Assembly (NCBI GenBank): GCA_015227615.1
Contig: JAALGZ010000011.1
Span: 620,001 to 684,000, forward strand
Direction of reading: 5' to 3'
Length of the DNA stretch: 64,000 nucleotides
DNA from: Labyrinthula sp. Ha
Taxonomy: Eukaryota > Sar > Bigyra > Labyrinthulida > Labyrinthulaceae
Below the pieces are notes generated by a model that saw only the letters and a program-made list of their open reading frames with translations, did no database searches and was not told the origin of the DNA. Of this stretch, positions 21,020 through 29,974 are shown one piece after another. Positions within the stretch are counted from its first letter, which is position 1. Each line of letters opens with the position of its first letter. Made by a program: the position numbers and the translations under genes.

Positions 21020-24000
21020 AGCGCAAAGGAGCTCTCCAAGTAGACTGTAAGACTTGTTAAAGACTTAGTAAACTTAAAGGGGAAAATAACGAAAACCAGA
21101 TCACGCTAAGTATTTATATTTTGCATTAGCAAAGCTACATAAAAGTTTTTCCGGTTTCTGAACGTAATTTGCGGCTTCGCGGAGTGTAGTAAGTTGTGGA
21201 AATAAAAAAACTAAGTCATCTAGCTTTTCATCACTGAAATGAGATAAATTAGATAAAAGGAATATATTTTTTTTATTTTGCTAAAGTAAACAGCGACTCA
21301 AAACTAAAATAAATAAAAAAGTTTGCTAGTTTGAGGAAGTACACTTGCAAATGGAACTTTTTTCAGGAACAAAGTTTATTTGAAATGTTAAGATATGGTG
21401 ATTGACTAGTAAATCAGTGCTATCAAAGAATATTTTAAGTCATAAGAAGTTAAAGGAGCAACAAAGAACAAATTAAAACAATAGTGCTTCAAAAAACAAG
21501 CTTCTTTGTTGGAAAAAGTTTAGATATATCTCATCACACAATAGTAAAATCTAAGGCAGAACTTTGACAATTGTATTCGGTATCTCACTTATGTGAAACA
21601 AATCCTTATTTAAGCAGCCGTGAGAAGAAGGATTATCTTTGAATATCTAGTCTCAAATGAAATTGAATCTGGCTTTGTAACACTAGTTTGATCATCTTGA
21701 AATCTTGTTGAAACACAAAAAGTGGAATAAGTCATGTTTCAGCGAACGGATCGAGATTTGTACATGTAGGGGAGCACGGGATAGCAACAGAATTGGCGGC
21801 CCACTACCTGTTAGAAAATTTAAATCTTGCTCATACCTTGTGAAGCTGGTTTTACATTTGTGTTTATTTTTACGTGTTATCCATTATCATAGGTGTATTA
21901 AATTGCTCAGTGAAACTAGTAAGAAGTATACTGCAAAATTAAGACATAACAAGTCTTGCTGCTGGATATTGAACATAAAAACAAAAAAAGAGCAAAACTA
22001 ATAGCACACAAATAGTTATCTACAATAAGATTCAATAAGAGTAAATGACTCAGAGCTTCGTGCCTAAGTATATAATAAGACTTTAGAATAGTGCGAAAGA
22101 ATCTTTTCTGGGTTCATTCCCGTACCTAAGTTAAGTTGGAAGTTTCAGATTGACTTGTTGGTCATTGGAGATAGACTGAAAGCCATAATCTCATTAACCT
22201 AAGACTCTTATTTGTCTCTTCGTCTCATTTTCGAGTATCTGACTATTCGGTAACTCATTCCGAGCAGATAAAGTTATCTCAGAATTTTTTTTGTCTTGTA
22301 TACACACAAGTAATCTTATTATTTTGTTCATTCTCCTTTCTTATGTTGTCAAAGTATATCAACGAATTAATTGTTTTGTAGAATATTGATCGGGTTCTTT
22401 GACTTAGAGAATCTATCGGGCAAGCAAATGATTAATGATAATACCAAGACCTCGCTCCACGGAAATGGACCCAGTTCCTGACAATCCAAATGAAACAACC
22501 TGTAAAAGATATACACTACGCAAATGGGAAGAAATTTCACTTTATTTTTTATGTAGCATGGAGATATTGAACTAGAAAGTGCAGCAGTACAAATGTGTTT
22601 GGATATTTAAAATCCTGCGTTAATTAAGTCAAAGTAGTCAACTAAAGAATTAAAGATGGTATCATTTTACTCAGATGCTAATAACAACCCCAATTATGAT
22701 CAGTCGAGGTCGACAAAGGTAATATCAACATGAGAGAAGTTGGAAAGACCTACTTCCCTAAGCATTGAATAGTTTTTCCTCGTGAATCACAAACGATGTA
22801 CATAGATAAATATTCTGAATATGTCATTCTTCAAGACAAAAACAGTTATAAATAGAATAGTTTCCTCAATCTAATGTGCCCAGCCAAAATTTTCATTTTC
22901 CAACACCTATATGCCCTTTAAGTCCAGCTTAACAGCAGATGTTTCAGAAAAAATAGTTTGGAGATCTATTTAGGAGATGATTTCTTACAACGAATCAACA
23001 TTGTTATCAAGGTTGAAAATACAACTAAAAAAAGAAAGGTACAAAGTCCAGTTGCGGGATGTTATCTATTTTATTTGAATCTATGTTTCTTGGTTCTAGT
23101 TGCAACTTGCTGTATATTTGATAATCGGAAATATTTTCTTCAGGTTAAAAAATAACTCAAGCAGAAATAGAGTACCAGAAACTAGAAGAAAAGGGGTATA
23201 AGTGAGTCAACATAGCTCTTAAACAATAATAACTTTATTGTTTTTTATTTAATTAGAGTCACAATACAAAATCTAGGTGGCTCATGAGAAGAATCTCTTA
23301 ACCTTTCAGCAGAACAGTGAGCAAATGCAGTTCAGCAGTGTTCATTTATGCCTACAAATCCGAAATTTACAAGAAGCTCATATATGTTGTTGAACTCCAC
23401 AAGAATAAACAAGGGTAAAATTCAATGGATTAGTGGAATGTATTCTAGCTTAACAAGTTTTTGCAGTTATTCATATCTGTATATTAATTACACAAAAGAA
23501 AAATTAATTAGAGATAAATACCTTTTTTGAAGGTTCTATAGTAAATATTGCATTTACCTAGGAGTGTATTGATGGTCTCATCAAGATATATGCAGCTATG
23601 TTTTCTGGCTTACGACTAGATTTCCCGTTATTTGCACTTTCCAAGCCTTTCATTTTTTAGCTGTTCAAAAATGAATTGTCCTTAGAAAACGATTCTCCAT
23701 ACAATTTTAGTTCTTAGCTTAGTTATATGAATTTGGCCATTGAATACCTATGGTTTGGTGTAAGCTTGGTAGAAAATAAAGAAACTAAGAATGTTAAATG
23801 CAAAGTTCTTACTGCAGATTAGATGAACGGACACATGCTTTACTTACGTTAATAAATATGTGTATATTCATGCAAGAGAATCTTAGCTTAGTAAGAAACT
23901 CCAAGAGTAATTTTGGGTATCTGGAGTGTGTTAATTGACTTAATGAATATTAGTATCCTCTTCACAGAAGTATAACAAATGCTAGTAAAAATATCATCCG

Positions 24001-25772
24001 TTGACTAGAAACAACTGGATAAAGTTGTTATGGTCTGACAAAACCAATAAATGGTACTAGGCTTAACCCTTCATAAGCTAGTAACGGATAAGGCCACATA
24101 TGATATGAAGGGCTTCCAAGAGAACTCAAGCCTGGCTTCATGAATAGTTACAAAAGGTGATACCTTATGAAAGAGAAAGATTCCTTGCGCAATAGTCATG
24201 TGATTGGGTTTTCACATCTTTTCCTGTTTCTATCCTCTTATTCTTACTGGAGTATTACGTACTACTGTTTTGCAAAAAATTTCAAAGGTCATCTCAACCT
24301 AGATACCTTTGTGGTATTCCTAGTATGAGATACACCATTTAAAAAAAATACATTCCTTAATTAGCTATTCATGCGACCGTGTCAAAAATTTGTGGGTCTA
24401 TTCCTTTTGTTGAAGGTTTTGGTAAGCCTGAAATATTAGAGACATTTTTCGCGTTTGTCCCTGTTCAACTTTTAATAGAATCTGCAATATCCTTCAACTC
24501 CGGCCTTGTGAGGGATTTTTCATTTTCCTGTTAGGCCATTTCATATCTTGGTTTGCAGAGTTCTGGGTTTATGGTCTACATTTGGCATTAAGCACAATAA
24601 TCTGTAGCTATACTCCTTCAAGCTGACCACCAGTTTTTCAGCTTCTGTCTACTTGACACGGAGTAGGTTATTTGTTTAGATTTAATTAAGTAATTAACAT
24701 ATAGAGATGGAGCTAGTAACCTTTTTGTTGAAAACGCTTCGAGTCAGCTAGCTGTATATATATGGCATGCTTTTTTCCTTACTATTTATTTCATAGGCCA
24801 AACTGAGTCTTAGCTCCACTTAACTTGTGGCTTGCGACGATTATCTATATTCACTTACACCCTTTAACTTTAGCTTCCATTTTGCCTTAGTTAGTTGTAT
24901 GAGGCTAATATTCCCTTTCAAATACTTAGGTTTTACATTTTTGTAGTCTTAGGCCTCAAGTGAATTGGTGTTATCCAAGATAGAAATCAAAGGGTAATTT
25001 TCAATTTTATTAGTTGTTGAAGAAATTTACATATGTTGGTTAACGTACTTAACACCTACTTTTTTTAAATAGCTATTGGCAAACTAACTACTTCAAAAAC
25101 TATTTAAATTATGTTCTCTAAATACCACAGGTCACCAGGGTGCTGGAGTGGTCTTTCGTTCACCAGCTTCTTGAAATGGTCCGACAATAGAAAAATTATG
25201 TTAGCTATTATCTAATGCGTACAGTCAACTTTAGTATCACTGAATAAACTTTTCTGCATTAGTTCATGAGTAAATTGTTTCGTCTTGTTTTGCTTGTTTA
25301 ATCTTTCCGCTAGTCACTTAGTTGCACTGTAAATTCTGGGATTTTGTCACTGAGTCCTATAACATCAGAAACTCACTCAGTCAGATCCCCTATATTTATG
25401 ACCCTAAGGGCTTTGCTGTCGCCTTAAATTCTAAGAAGCTTTCACTTTCTAAACTTGCTGCTGGTCCCTTTACCTGTGCTTTTTAAACAGATTGTTTCTT
25501 CTGGTTGTTGATCTTCTAGAGAGTGCAATGTCAGAATTCTTTTGCAGTTTTAAACCACCTGCGTGGCTGCAGAAAAACCTTATTAGTTGTCGCAGTTGAC
25601 TTTTGTTTTGTAGTTCTTCCTACGCTTGTAGAGAATACCTGTCATACAAGACTCTAGGCTTAACGTGGTTCAGTTATTTTGACACGGATATCGTTCCGTT
25701 GAAAATAGTGGTTCTTATTACTATACCCTCCGGTAGATATGATTTCGTGCTGTTATTACCGTTAGAGAAAAA
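21020..25772. other. gene desert, about 4.7 kb
   Basis: No supportable gene. The last 1.5 kb (about 24.2-25.7 kb) is strongly T-rich on the plus strand; for example one 60-base line near 25261 has about 29 T to 11 A. No tRNA, tandem array or terminal-repeat element was recognised. The first bases continue from the decayed eight-Cys copy and the last lead into the TBC gene. Confidence 0.55.
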
Positions 25773-26804
25773 ATGAAAAAGGCAGCTCAAGAATTAGCGA
25801 AGAAAGGAAAAGACATACTGGGTGAAGCAGTATACAACAACTTTACTCAAAAAATAGAAAAGAATGAAGTTTTTGGTAAACAGGCGATTGACCTACATGA
25901 AATAATATTTGGAGCTGGAAGTCGAACAGACCAACGCAGCAAAGAAGAAGTTGATCGCATTCTTGCCAACAACCAGTATGCAAACTCTGACGAAGATGAA
26001 CGAATAAAAATTGGTCAAGAATGGAAAAAGATTCTTATTTTAAGTTCTCCTAATTCATTTGTCCAGTTTTCAGAAGAAACTGTTGATATCTTGAACCAAA
26101 TGGAAACCCCCAGAGAAATCATCGATCAGATCCATAAAGACATTCCAAGAACTTTTCCCTCTGTTACTTATTTTCAAAATAATGAAGTTCAACTATCACT
26201 TAGAAAAATATTAGTTTCTGTATCAAATTATTATGCAGATCAACACGAGGCAGAGGAAAACCTTGGTTATGTTCAAGGAATGAATCTTCTTGTTGGGTTT
26301 CTTCTCTTACACTTTAGATCAGAGGTCGAAGTATTTGAATTTTTTATCAACATGCTTGAATCCAAACTTCTAGTGCTTAAGAGAATATTTAAGAAAGGTT
26401 TGAAAACATTAATATCGCTTGTTAAAATCCTTCAGAATATGATACAAACAGGGGACACAGAATTATACCATCATTTTCAATCTCTTGGAATAAATGAATA
26501 TATCTTTGCGTATCAGTGGATATTAACTCTTTTCACTTATTCTATGAAATTTAACAAAATCAAAAACCTCTGGACATTGTTTTTCTCCAATGGCTGGAAA
26601 GTTTTCTTCAAGTCGTACTTAATTCTTATTATTTCTTTTCGACAGAAACTTTTAAATAGCGATTACGAAGAAGTTTTTAATATACTAAGAAAGGCCCCTC
26701 AAAATCCACCAAAAAGGTTCATTCAGAAAATAAGAGCTTTGAAATTAAAAGAAGAACATATCCAACTTATAGATAACGTTATCTTAAACGATGTACACTT
26801 TTAG
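25773..26804 (+). CDS. TBC-domain Rab GTPase-activating protein
   Basis: A single-exon gene of 343 codons. The TBC domain spans about residues 115-320. It has both catalytic fingers of the family: the arginine finger in I-H-K-D-I-P-R (R126) followed by TFP, and the glutamine finger in Y-V-Q-G-M-N (Q168). Further family blocks are FAYQWILTLF (about 245) and a WTLFFSNGWKVFFK stretch. The N-terminal 110 residues are charged and helical without a recognised domain. TBC proteins accelerate GTP hydrolysis by Rab GTPases and so switch off membrane-trafficking steps; the Rab partner cannot be told. The gene ends 9 bp from the stop of the rhomboid gene on the other strand, a very tight tail-to-tail pair. 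Confidence 0.9.
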   Translation: MKKAAQELAKKGKDILGEAVYNNFTQKIEKNEVFGKQAIDLHEIIFGAGSRTDQRSKEEVDRILANNQYANSDEDERIKIGQEWKKILILSSPNSFVQFSEETVDILNQMETPREIIDQIHKDIPRTFPSVTYFQNNEVQLSLRKILVSVSNYYADQHEAEENLGYVQGMNLLVGFLLLHFRSEVEVFEFFINMLESKLLVLKRIFKKGLKTLISLVKILQNMIQTGDTELYHHFQSLGINEYIFAYQWILTLFTYSMKFNKIKNLWTLFFSNGWKVFFKSYLILIISFRQKLLNSDYEEVFNILRKAPQNPPKRFIQKIRALKLKEEHIQLIDNVILNDVHF

Positions 26805-26813
26805 AACATAGAT

Positions 26814-27677
26814 TTAACAGGATATTTTTGTATTTTCCATAGGCTTAAAAAACAAAACCAAAAACAAACCAATAGTGAGAAACAAACAGAGTGCTATATT
26901 AAAGCCCAAGACTTTATTTCTTTTCACTTCCTCTAGATTTAAACTCGATTGTGCATCTTTTAGAAGAACATAACCTCCGGTTAATCCAAAAAGAAAACCA
27001 CCGAGATGCGCAGAAAAATCTACTCTGACACTTTTATAAGACCATGTAAAATTGAAGAGGAAAACTAGAAGTAAATTTAAAGCAAGCTGGTTGCGTCTAT
27101 TTGGATCCATATTCACCCAATTTTGCTGCAAGAAAACAATGCACAGCGCCATTAACCCATAGATACTGCCAGAAGCACCTTCAGCTAGGTTATAAGGACT
27201 TGAGAAAGAAGAAAGTAAGTTTCCAGATATTCCACAGATTATATAGAAAGATAGAAATTTTAAAGAGGTAACCTCCGAGTTGAATACTTTTAGAATTTCA
27301 ATCAAGAAGAACCAGATTTGAAGTTGACTAAATATGTTTAGGAGGAGATGAAGTATTCCAGAATGTAGAAATATTGGAAAGATTAAACGTTGATATTTAT
27401 AGTGGATAAATATTGCAGGCGCATATTTTCCCCCAAATAAATAGGTTGTGCAAAAGGGTACAGCAAAAAGATGCTTAAACGTGAAATCTACGTAGAGTCC
27501 ATGACAGATTTCAAGCAAGAAGACTAACACTTGCACAAGGGATACATACACCGGTAATGAGTAGAGCTTAAATCCTGGAAAAAGTCTAGAGGCAAGATTT
27601 GCGGTAATATCATTTGTGCCTGAAGGCAGTAGCTGTTCAGATTCATTTGGACTAAAGATTGTTCTTATGTTTGACAT
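26814..27677 (-). CDS. rhomboid-family intramembrane serine protease
   Basis: A single-exon gene of 287 codons. About seven membrane segments follow a hydrophilic N-terminus of 40 residues. The rhomboid core is clear: H-L-L-L-N in the second core helix (H110, N114), the G-A-S-G motif with catalytic Ser169, and A-H-L-G-G-F-x3-G with catalytic His224. With the Ser/His dyad intact it should be an active protease cutting type I membrane substrates, although some family members are inactive. The start ATG lies inside the left 9-bp target duplication of a DNA transposon (27680-28573), so the 5' leader and upstream DNA of this gene are now element sequence. That probably changed its promoter. Confidence 0.9.
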   Translation of the reverse strand: MSNIRTIFSPNESEQLLPSGTNDITANLASRLFPGFKLYSLPVYVSLVQVLVFLLEICHGLYVDFTFKHLFAVPFCTTYLFGGKYAPAIFIHYKYQRLIFPIFLHSGILHLLLNIFSQLQIWFFLIEILKVFNSEVTSLKFLSFYIICGISGNLLSSFSSPYNLAEGASGSIYGLMALCIVFLQQNWVNMDPNRRNQLALNLLLVFLFNFTWSYKSVRVDFSAHLGGFLFGLTGGYVLLKDAQSSLNLEEVKRNKVLGFNIALCLFLTIGLFLVLFFKPMENTKISC

Positions 27678-27679
27678 TG
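27671..27679 (+). repeat. left 9-bp target-site duplication (TTGACATTG)
   Basis: TTGACATTG is repeated exactly and in the same direction at 28574-28582. Each copy sits 7 bp outside an exact 21-bp inverted repeat. The symmetry supports a target-site duplication made by transposon insertion. Confidence 0.75.
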
Positions 27680-27686
27680 GGGCTCG

Positions 27687-27707
27687 GGTTTTTTGACTCC
27701 GGAGTCA
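27687..27707 (+). repeat. left terminal inverted repeat with TGACTCCGGAGTCA
   Basis: An exact 21-bp reverse complement of 28546-28566. It contains a 14-bp perfect palindrome (27694-27707) built from two TGACTC half-sites, which resemble bZIP (GCN4/AP-1 type) half-sites. It lies 9 bp upstream of the rhomboid ATG. Confidence 0.85.
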
Positions 27708-28545
27708 GACACTCCTCGTGATCTCATTGGTCAGATCAATTTCCCAAAACTTTTTTTCATCATACTTCGTCTGAATAATCGATGCGCAGAACAATAATTT
27801 CCAATACTTAGGCAACTTCACATTTTATTGTCTCTTAACTATTAATATTTATTTTTTATCTTCTACTACACTTAACTTTATTCCCAGCCCCCTCTATTTT
27901 TTGTCTGACCTTAGCGTAGCGGGGATCCTTTCATGCTCCCCACGTCTTTAAGAATGGCCCCCATAACTCGGCCCTCCCTCCCCACTCGGCCCTCGATGAA
28001 GATGAGGATGGATTTAAATCTTTTTCCATAGCTTGAACACAGAAATTTGAAAATACATCTGAACGTTTATAATTATATTTGTGAACTGACATAGATAGAG
28101 GTTTAAGACAAATAATTTTGAAAACTGAAATTCGGAAGATTTAGATTTTTGTTAAAATTTAAATTTAAAAATTAAGTGGATTCGTCAACTAATCTAGGTG
28201 CAAGTTTTTTTATCCAAAATAGCTTTCTTTTTTTCTTGGAATATGCATCCTTGAGCCTCATCCCTTTCTTTCCAAAGATCCTGGACCTTGACTTTTACCT
28301 TAGAGTGTTGAAAATAGAGGATTTGTCCGAGCAGCACTAAATCTTGTAACATCTTGTTCACTCTTGTATAATCTTGTTCAATCTTTGAAAATATGGTGTT
28401 TTCTGGGTCCTAGCTTTGTCCTGTCATGTCTTTTATTATGGAGCTGTCATGATTTCGAATTTTTTATTTTGATTTTGTTGGTTTGTTTTTTTCAAAAAAT
28501 AATTTTCGGCAATTGAAAATTCGGCCAATGAAAATTTGGAGTATT

Positions 28546-28566
28546 TGACTCCGGAGTCAAAAAACC
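28546..28566 (-). repeat. right terminal inverted repeat with TGACTCCGGAGTCA
   Basis: Partner of 27687-27707, with the palindrome at 28546-28559. It lies 115 bp upstream of the ArsS-like start codon, so the same palindrome now sits upstream of both divergent genes. Confidence 0.85.
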
Positions 28567-28573
28567 TTATTCG

Positions 28574-28582
28574 TTGACATTG
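28574..28582 (+). repeat. right 9-bp target-site duplication (TTGACATTG)
   Basis: A direct copy of 27671-27679 immediately beyond the right end of the element. From here only 99 bp remain to the ArsS-like ATG. Before insertion the two start codons were therefore about 100 bp apart. Confidence 0.75.
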
Positions 28583-28681
28583 TATACAATTTGTATTCGT
28601 TTGACAAAACTCAGTATTGTGTTACCACAAATAATACTGCTAATTCGGGGAAATCAAAGAAATTATCCACGATCTTTCATA

Positions 28682-29968
28682 ATGCTACGCCACTCTATCA
28701 AGCGTTTTTTTTCTTCTTCTTCGCCAGATGTGTCTTCCAAGGTATCTTTAGATAGTATTGTCAACCCCTTGGGGAAATCAAGGATGCAGAAAGCAAAAAA
28801 ACTTCGTAGAGAACTTAAGAAAGTTACTGATGCGCAGGGAAGTTTGATCTCACAAACCTTGGAGGAAATGGAGAAAGATGAATCTATGCAGTTAACATTA
28901 AAAAGGTTGAAAGAATTATCACAGGAAGGTCTTACTAGAGAAGAGAAAATTAAACGTCGAAGAGCTCTCAGTGGTTTAGGAATTAAGGGGTTCAGTTCTT
29001 TCCTAAGGTCTAGAGAACTCCCACAACTTACAAGGGTACCAACTGAGGTTTTTCAGATTAACATTGGGTTGTACTGCAACCAAGCTTGTACACATTGCCA
29101 TGTTGAAAGCTCTCCCAAAAGAATAAAAGAACAAATGGACAGAAAGACTGTGGACAAGTGTTTAGAGTTGATTGCAGCGTCTCCAACTGTTAAAATGGTA
29201 GATATTACTGGAGGTGCTCCAGAGTTAAACGAGAACTTTTTCTATTTAGCGGAGGAAGCTGCAAAACTTGGAAAAACTGTTATTGATAGATGTAACTTAA
29301 CAGTGTTGTCTGAACCTGGAATGGAGCACCTGCCACAGTTTCTAGCCGACAAAGGTATTCAAGTGGTTGCCTCCTTGCCTTGCTATTCAGAAGAAAATGT
29401 TAATCAGCAAAGAGGCAACAACGTTTTCCAGAGAAGCATTCTTGGATTATTAACCCTTAACAAGTATGGCTACGGGATTGAGGGGTCTGGGTTGAAGCTT
29501 GATCTTGTGTATAATCCTGTGGGACCCAGTTTACCTCCCGACCAAGCTGCACTAGAACTGGATTATAAGAGAGAACTTAGAGAAAATTTTGGCATAGAGT
29601 TTAGTAATCTATTAACGATAACTAATATGCCAATTAAGCGGTTTGCAGATATGCTGTTTAGACGAGGTGAGTTACGTGAATATATGCACCTTCTAGTTGA
29701 TAACTTCAACCCCTCTGCTTGCGAAAGTGCTATGTGCAGGAACTATTTATCAGTTGACTATAATGGAAATATATATGACTGTGATTTTAACCAGCAGCTT
29801 GCAATGCGCCTTCTAGGGATACCAGAAGGTGAAAGTAAGAAACGAGCCCTAAATGTTTTTGACTTAAAAACGACCCAAGATATAATTGATCTCCCAATAC
29901 TAACAGGTAATCACTGTTTTGGTTGTGTCAGTGGTGCTGGGTCAAGTTGTCAGGGTGCTACAGCATAA
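28682..29968 (+). CDS. ArsS-like radical SAM / Cys-rich protein
   Basis: A single-exon gene of 428 codons. An N-terminal targeting-like leader (MLRHSIKRFFSSSSPDVSSK) and a charged helical region (residues 35-105) precede a radical SAM core. This core has the cluster motif C-x3-C-x2-C (C132, C136, C139, in YCNQACTHCHVESSP), the glycine-rich ITGGAPELNENF and RCNLTVLSEPGME. The C-terminal Cys-rich domain (DUF3641 type) has CESAMC, DCDFNQQ and HCFGC plus a final SSC. This architecture is that of the ArsS family (radical SAM/Cys-rich, associated with arsenosugar synthesis in cyanobacteria and algae). Arsenic chemistry is inferred from family, not seen. The frame is open for 36 codons upstream but the first ATG is at 28682, and the leader suggests import into mitochondrion or plastid. 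Confidence 0.88.
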   Translation: MLRHSIKRFFSSSSPDVSSKVSLDSIVNPLGKSRMQKAKKLRRELKKVTDAQGSLISQTLEEMEKDESMQLTLKRLKELSQEGLTREEKIKRRRALSGLGIKGFSSFLRSRELPQLTRVPTEVFQINIGLYCNQACTHCHVESSPKRIKEQMDRKTVDKCLELIAASPTVKMVDITGGAPELNENFFYLAEEAAKLGKTVIDRCNLTVLSEPGMEHLPQFLADKGIQVVASLPCYSEENVNQQRGNNVFQRSILGLLTLNKYGYGIEGSGLKLDLVYNPVGPSLPPDQAALELDYKRELRENFGIEFSNLLTITNMPIKRFADMLFRRGELREYMHLLVDNFNPSACESAMCRNYLSVDYNGNIYDCDFNQQLAMRLLGIPEGESKKRALNVFDLKTTQDIIDLPILTGNHCFGCVSGAGSSCQGATA

Positions 29969-29974
29969 CTTAGC

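Larger units (their letters stand above)
27680..28573. mobile_element. non-autonomous DNA transposon (MITE-like), 894 bp
   Basis: An 894-bp segment flanked by a 9-bp direct repeat (TTGACATTG). Its ends carry an exact 21-bp inverted repeat (27687-27707 and 28546-28566), made of GGTTTTT followed by the 14-bp palindrome TGACTCCGGAGTCA. Beyond it the inverted similarity continues imperfectly for about 45 bp more (shared ACTCC, TCATTGG and CC-AAAA blocks). The outermost 7 bp of the two ends do not match. There is no transposase frame inside. The interior has a GC-richer patch (27880-28000) with a repeated ACTCGGCCCTC. A 9-bp duplication is usual for Mutator-like elements, but the superfamily is not proven. 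It sits exactly at the rhomboid start codon, between two divergent genes. Confidence 0.75.

Noticed and set aside
21705-22001. 98-codon frame with a small GC-rich patch
   Set aside because: It has no ATG at its start and no recognised domain.
4568-28384. 18-bp word shared by 4568-4585 and the transposon interior (28367-28384)
   Set aside because: A single match of this length between two AT-rich sites in 64 kb is near chance expectation, and the flanks do not align.
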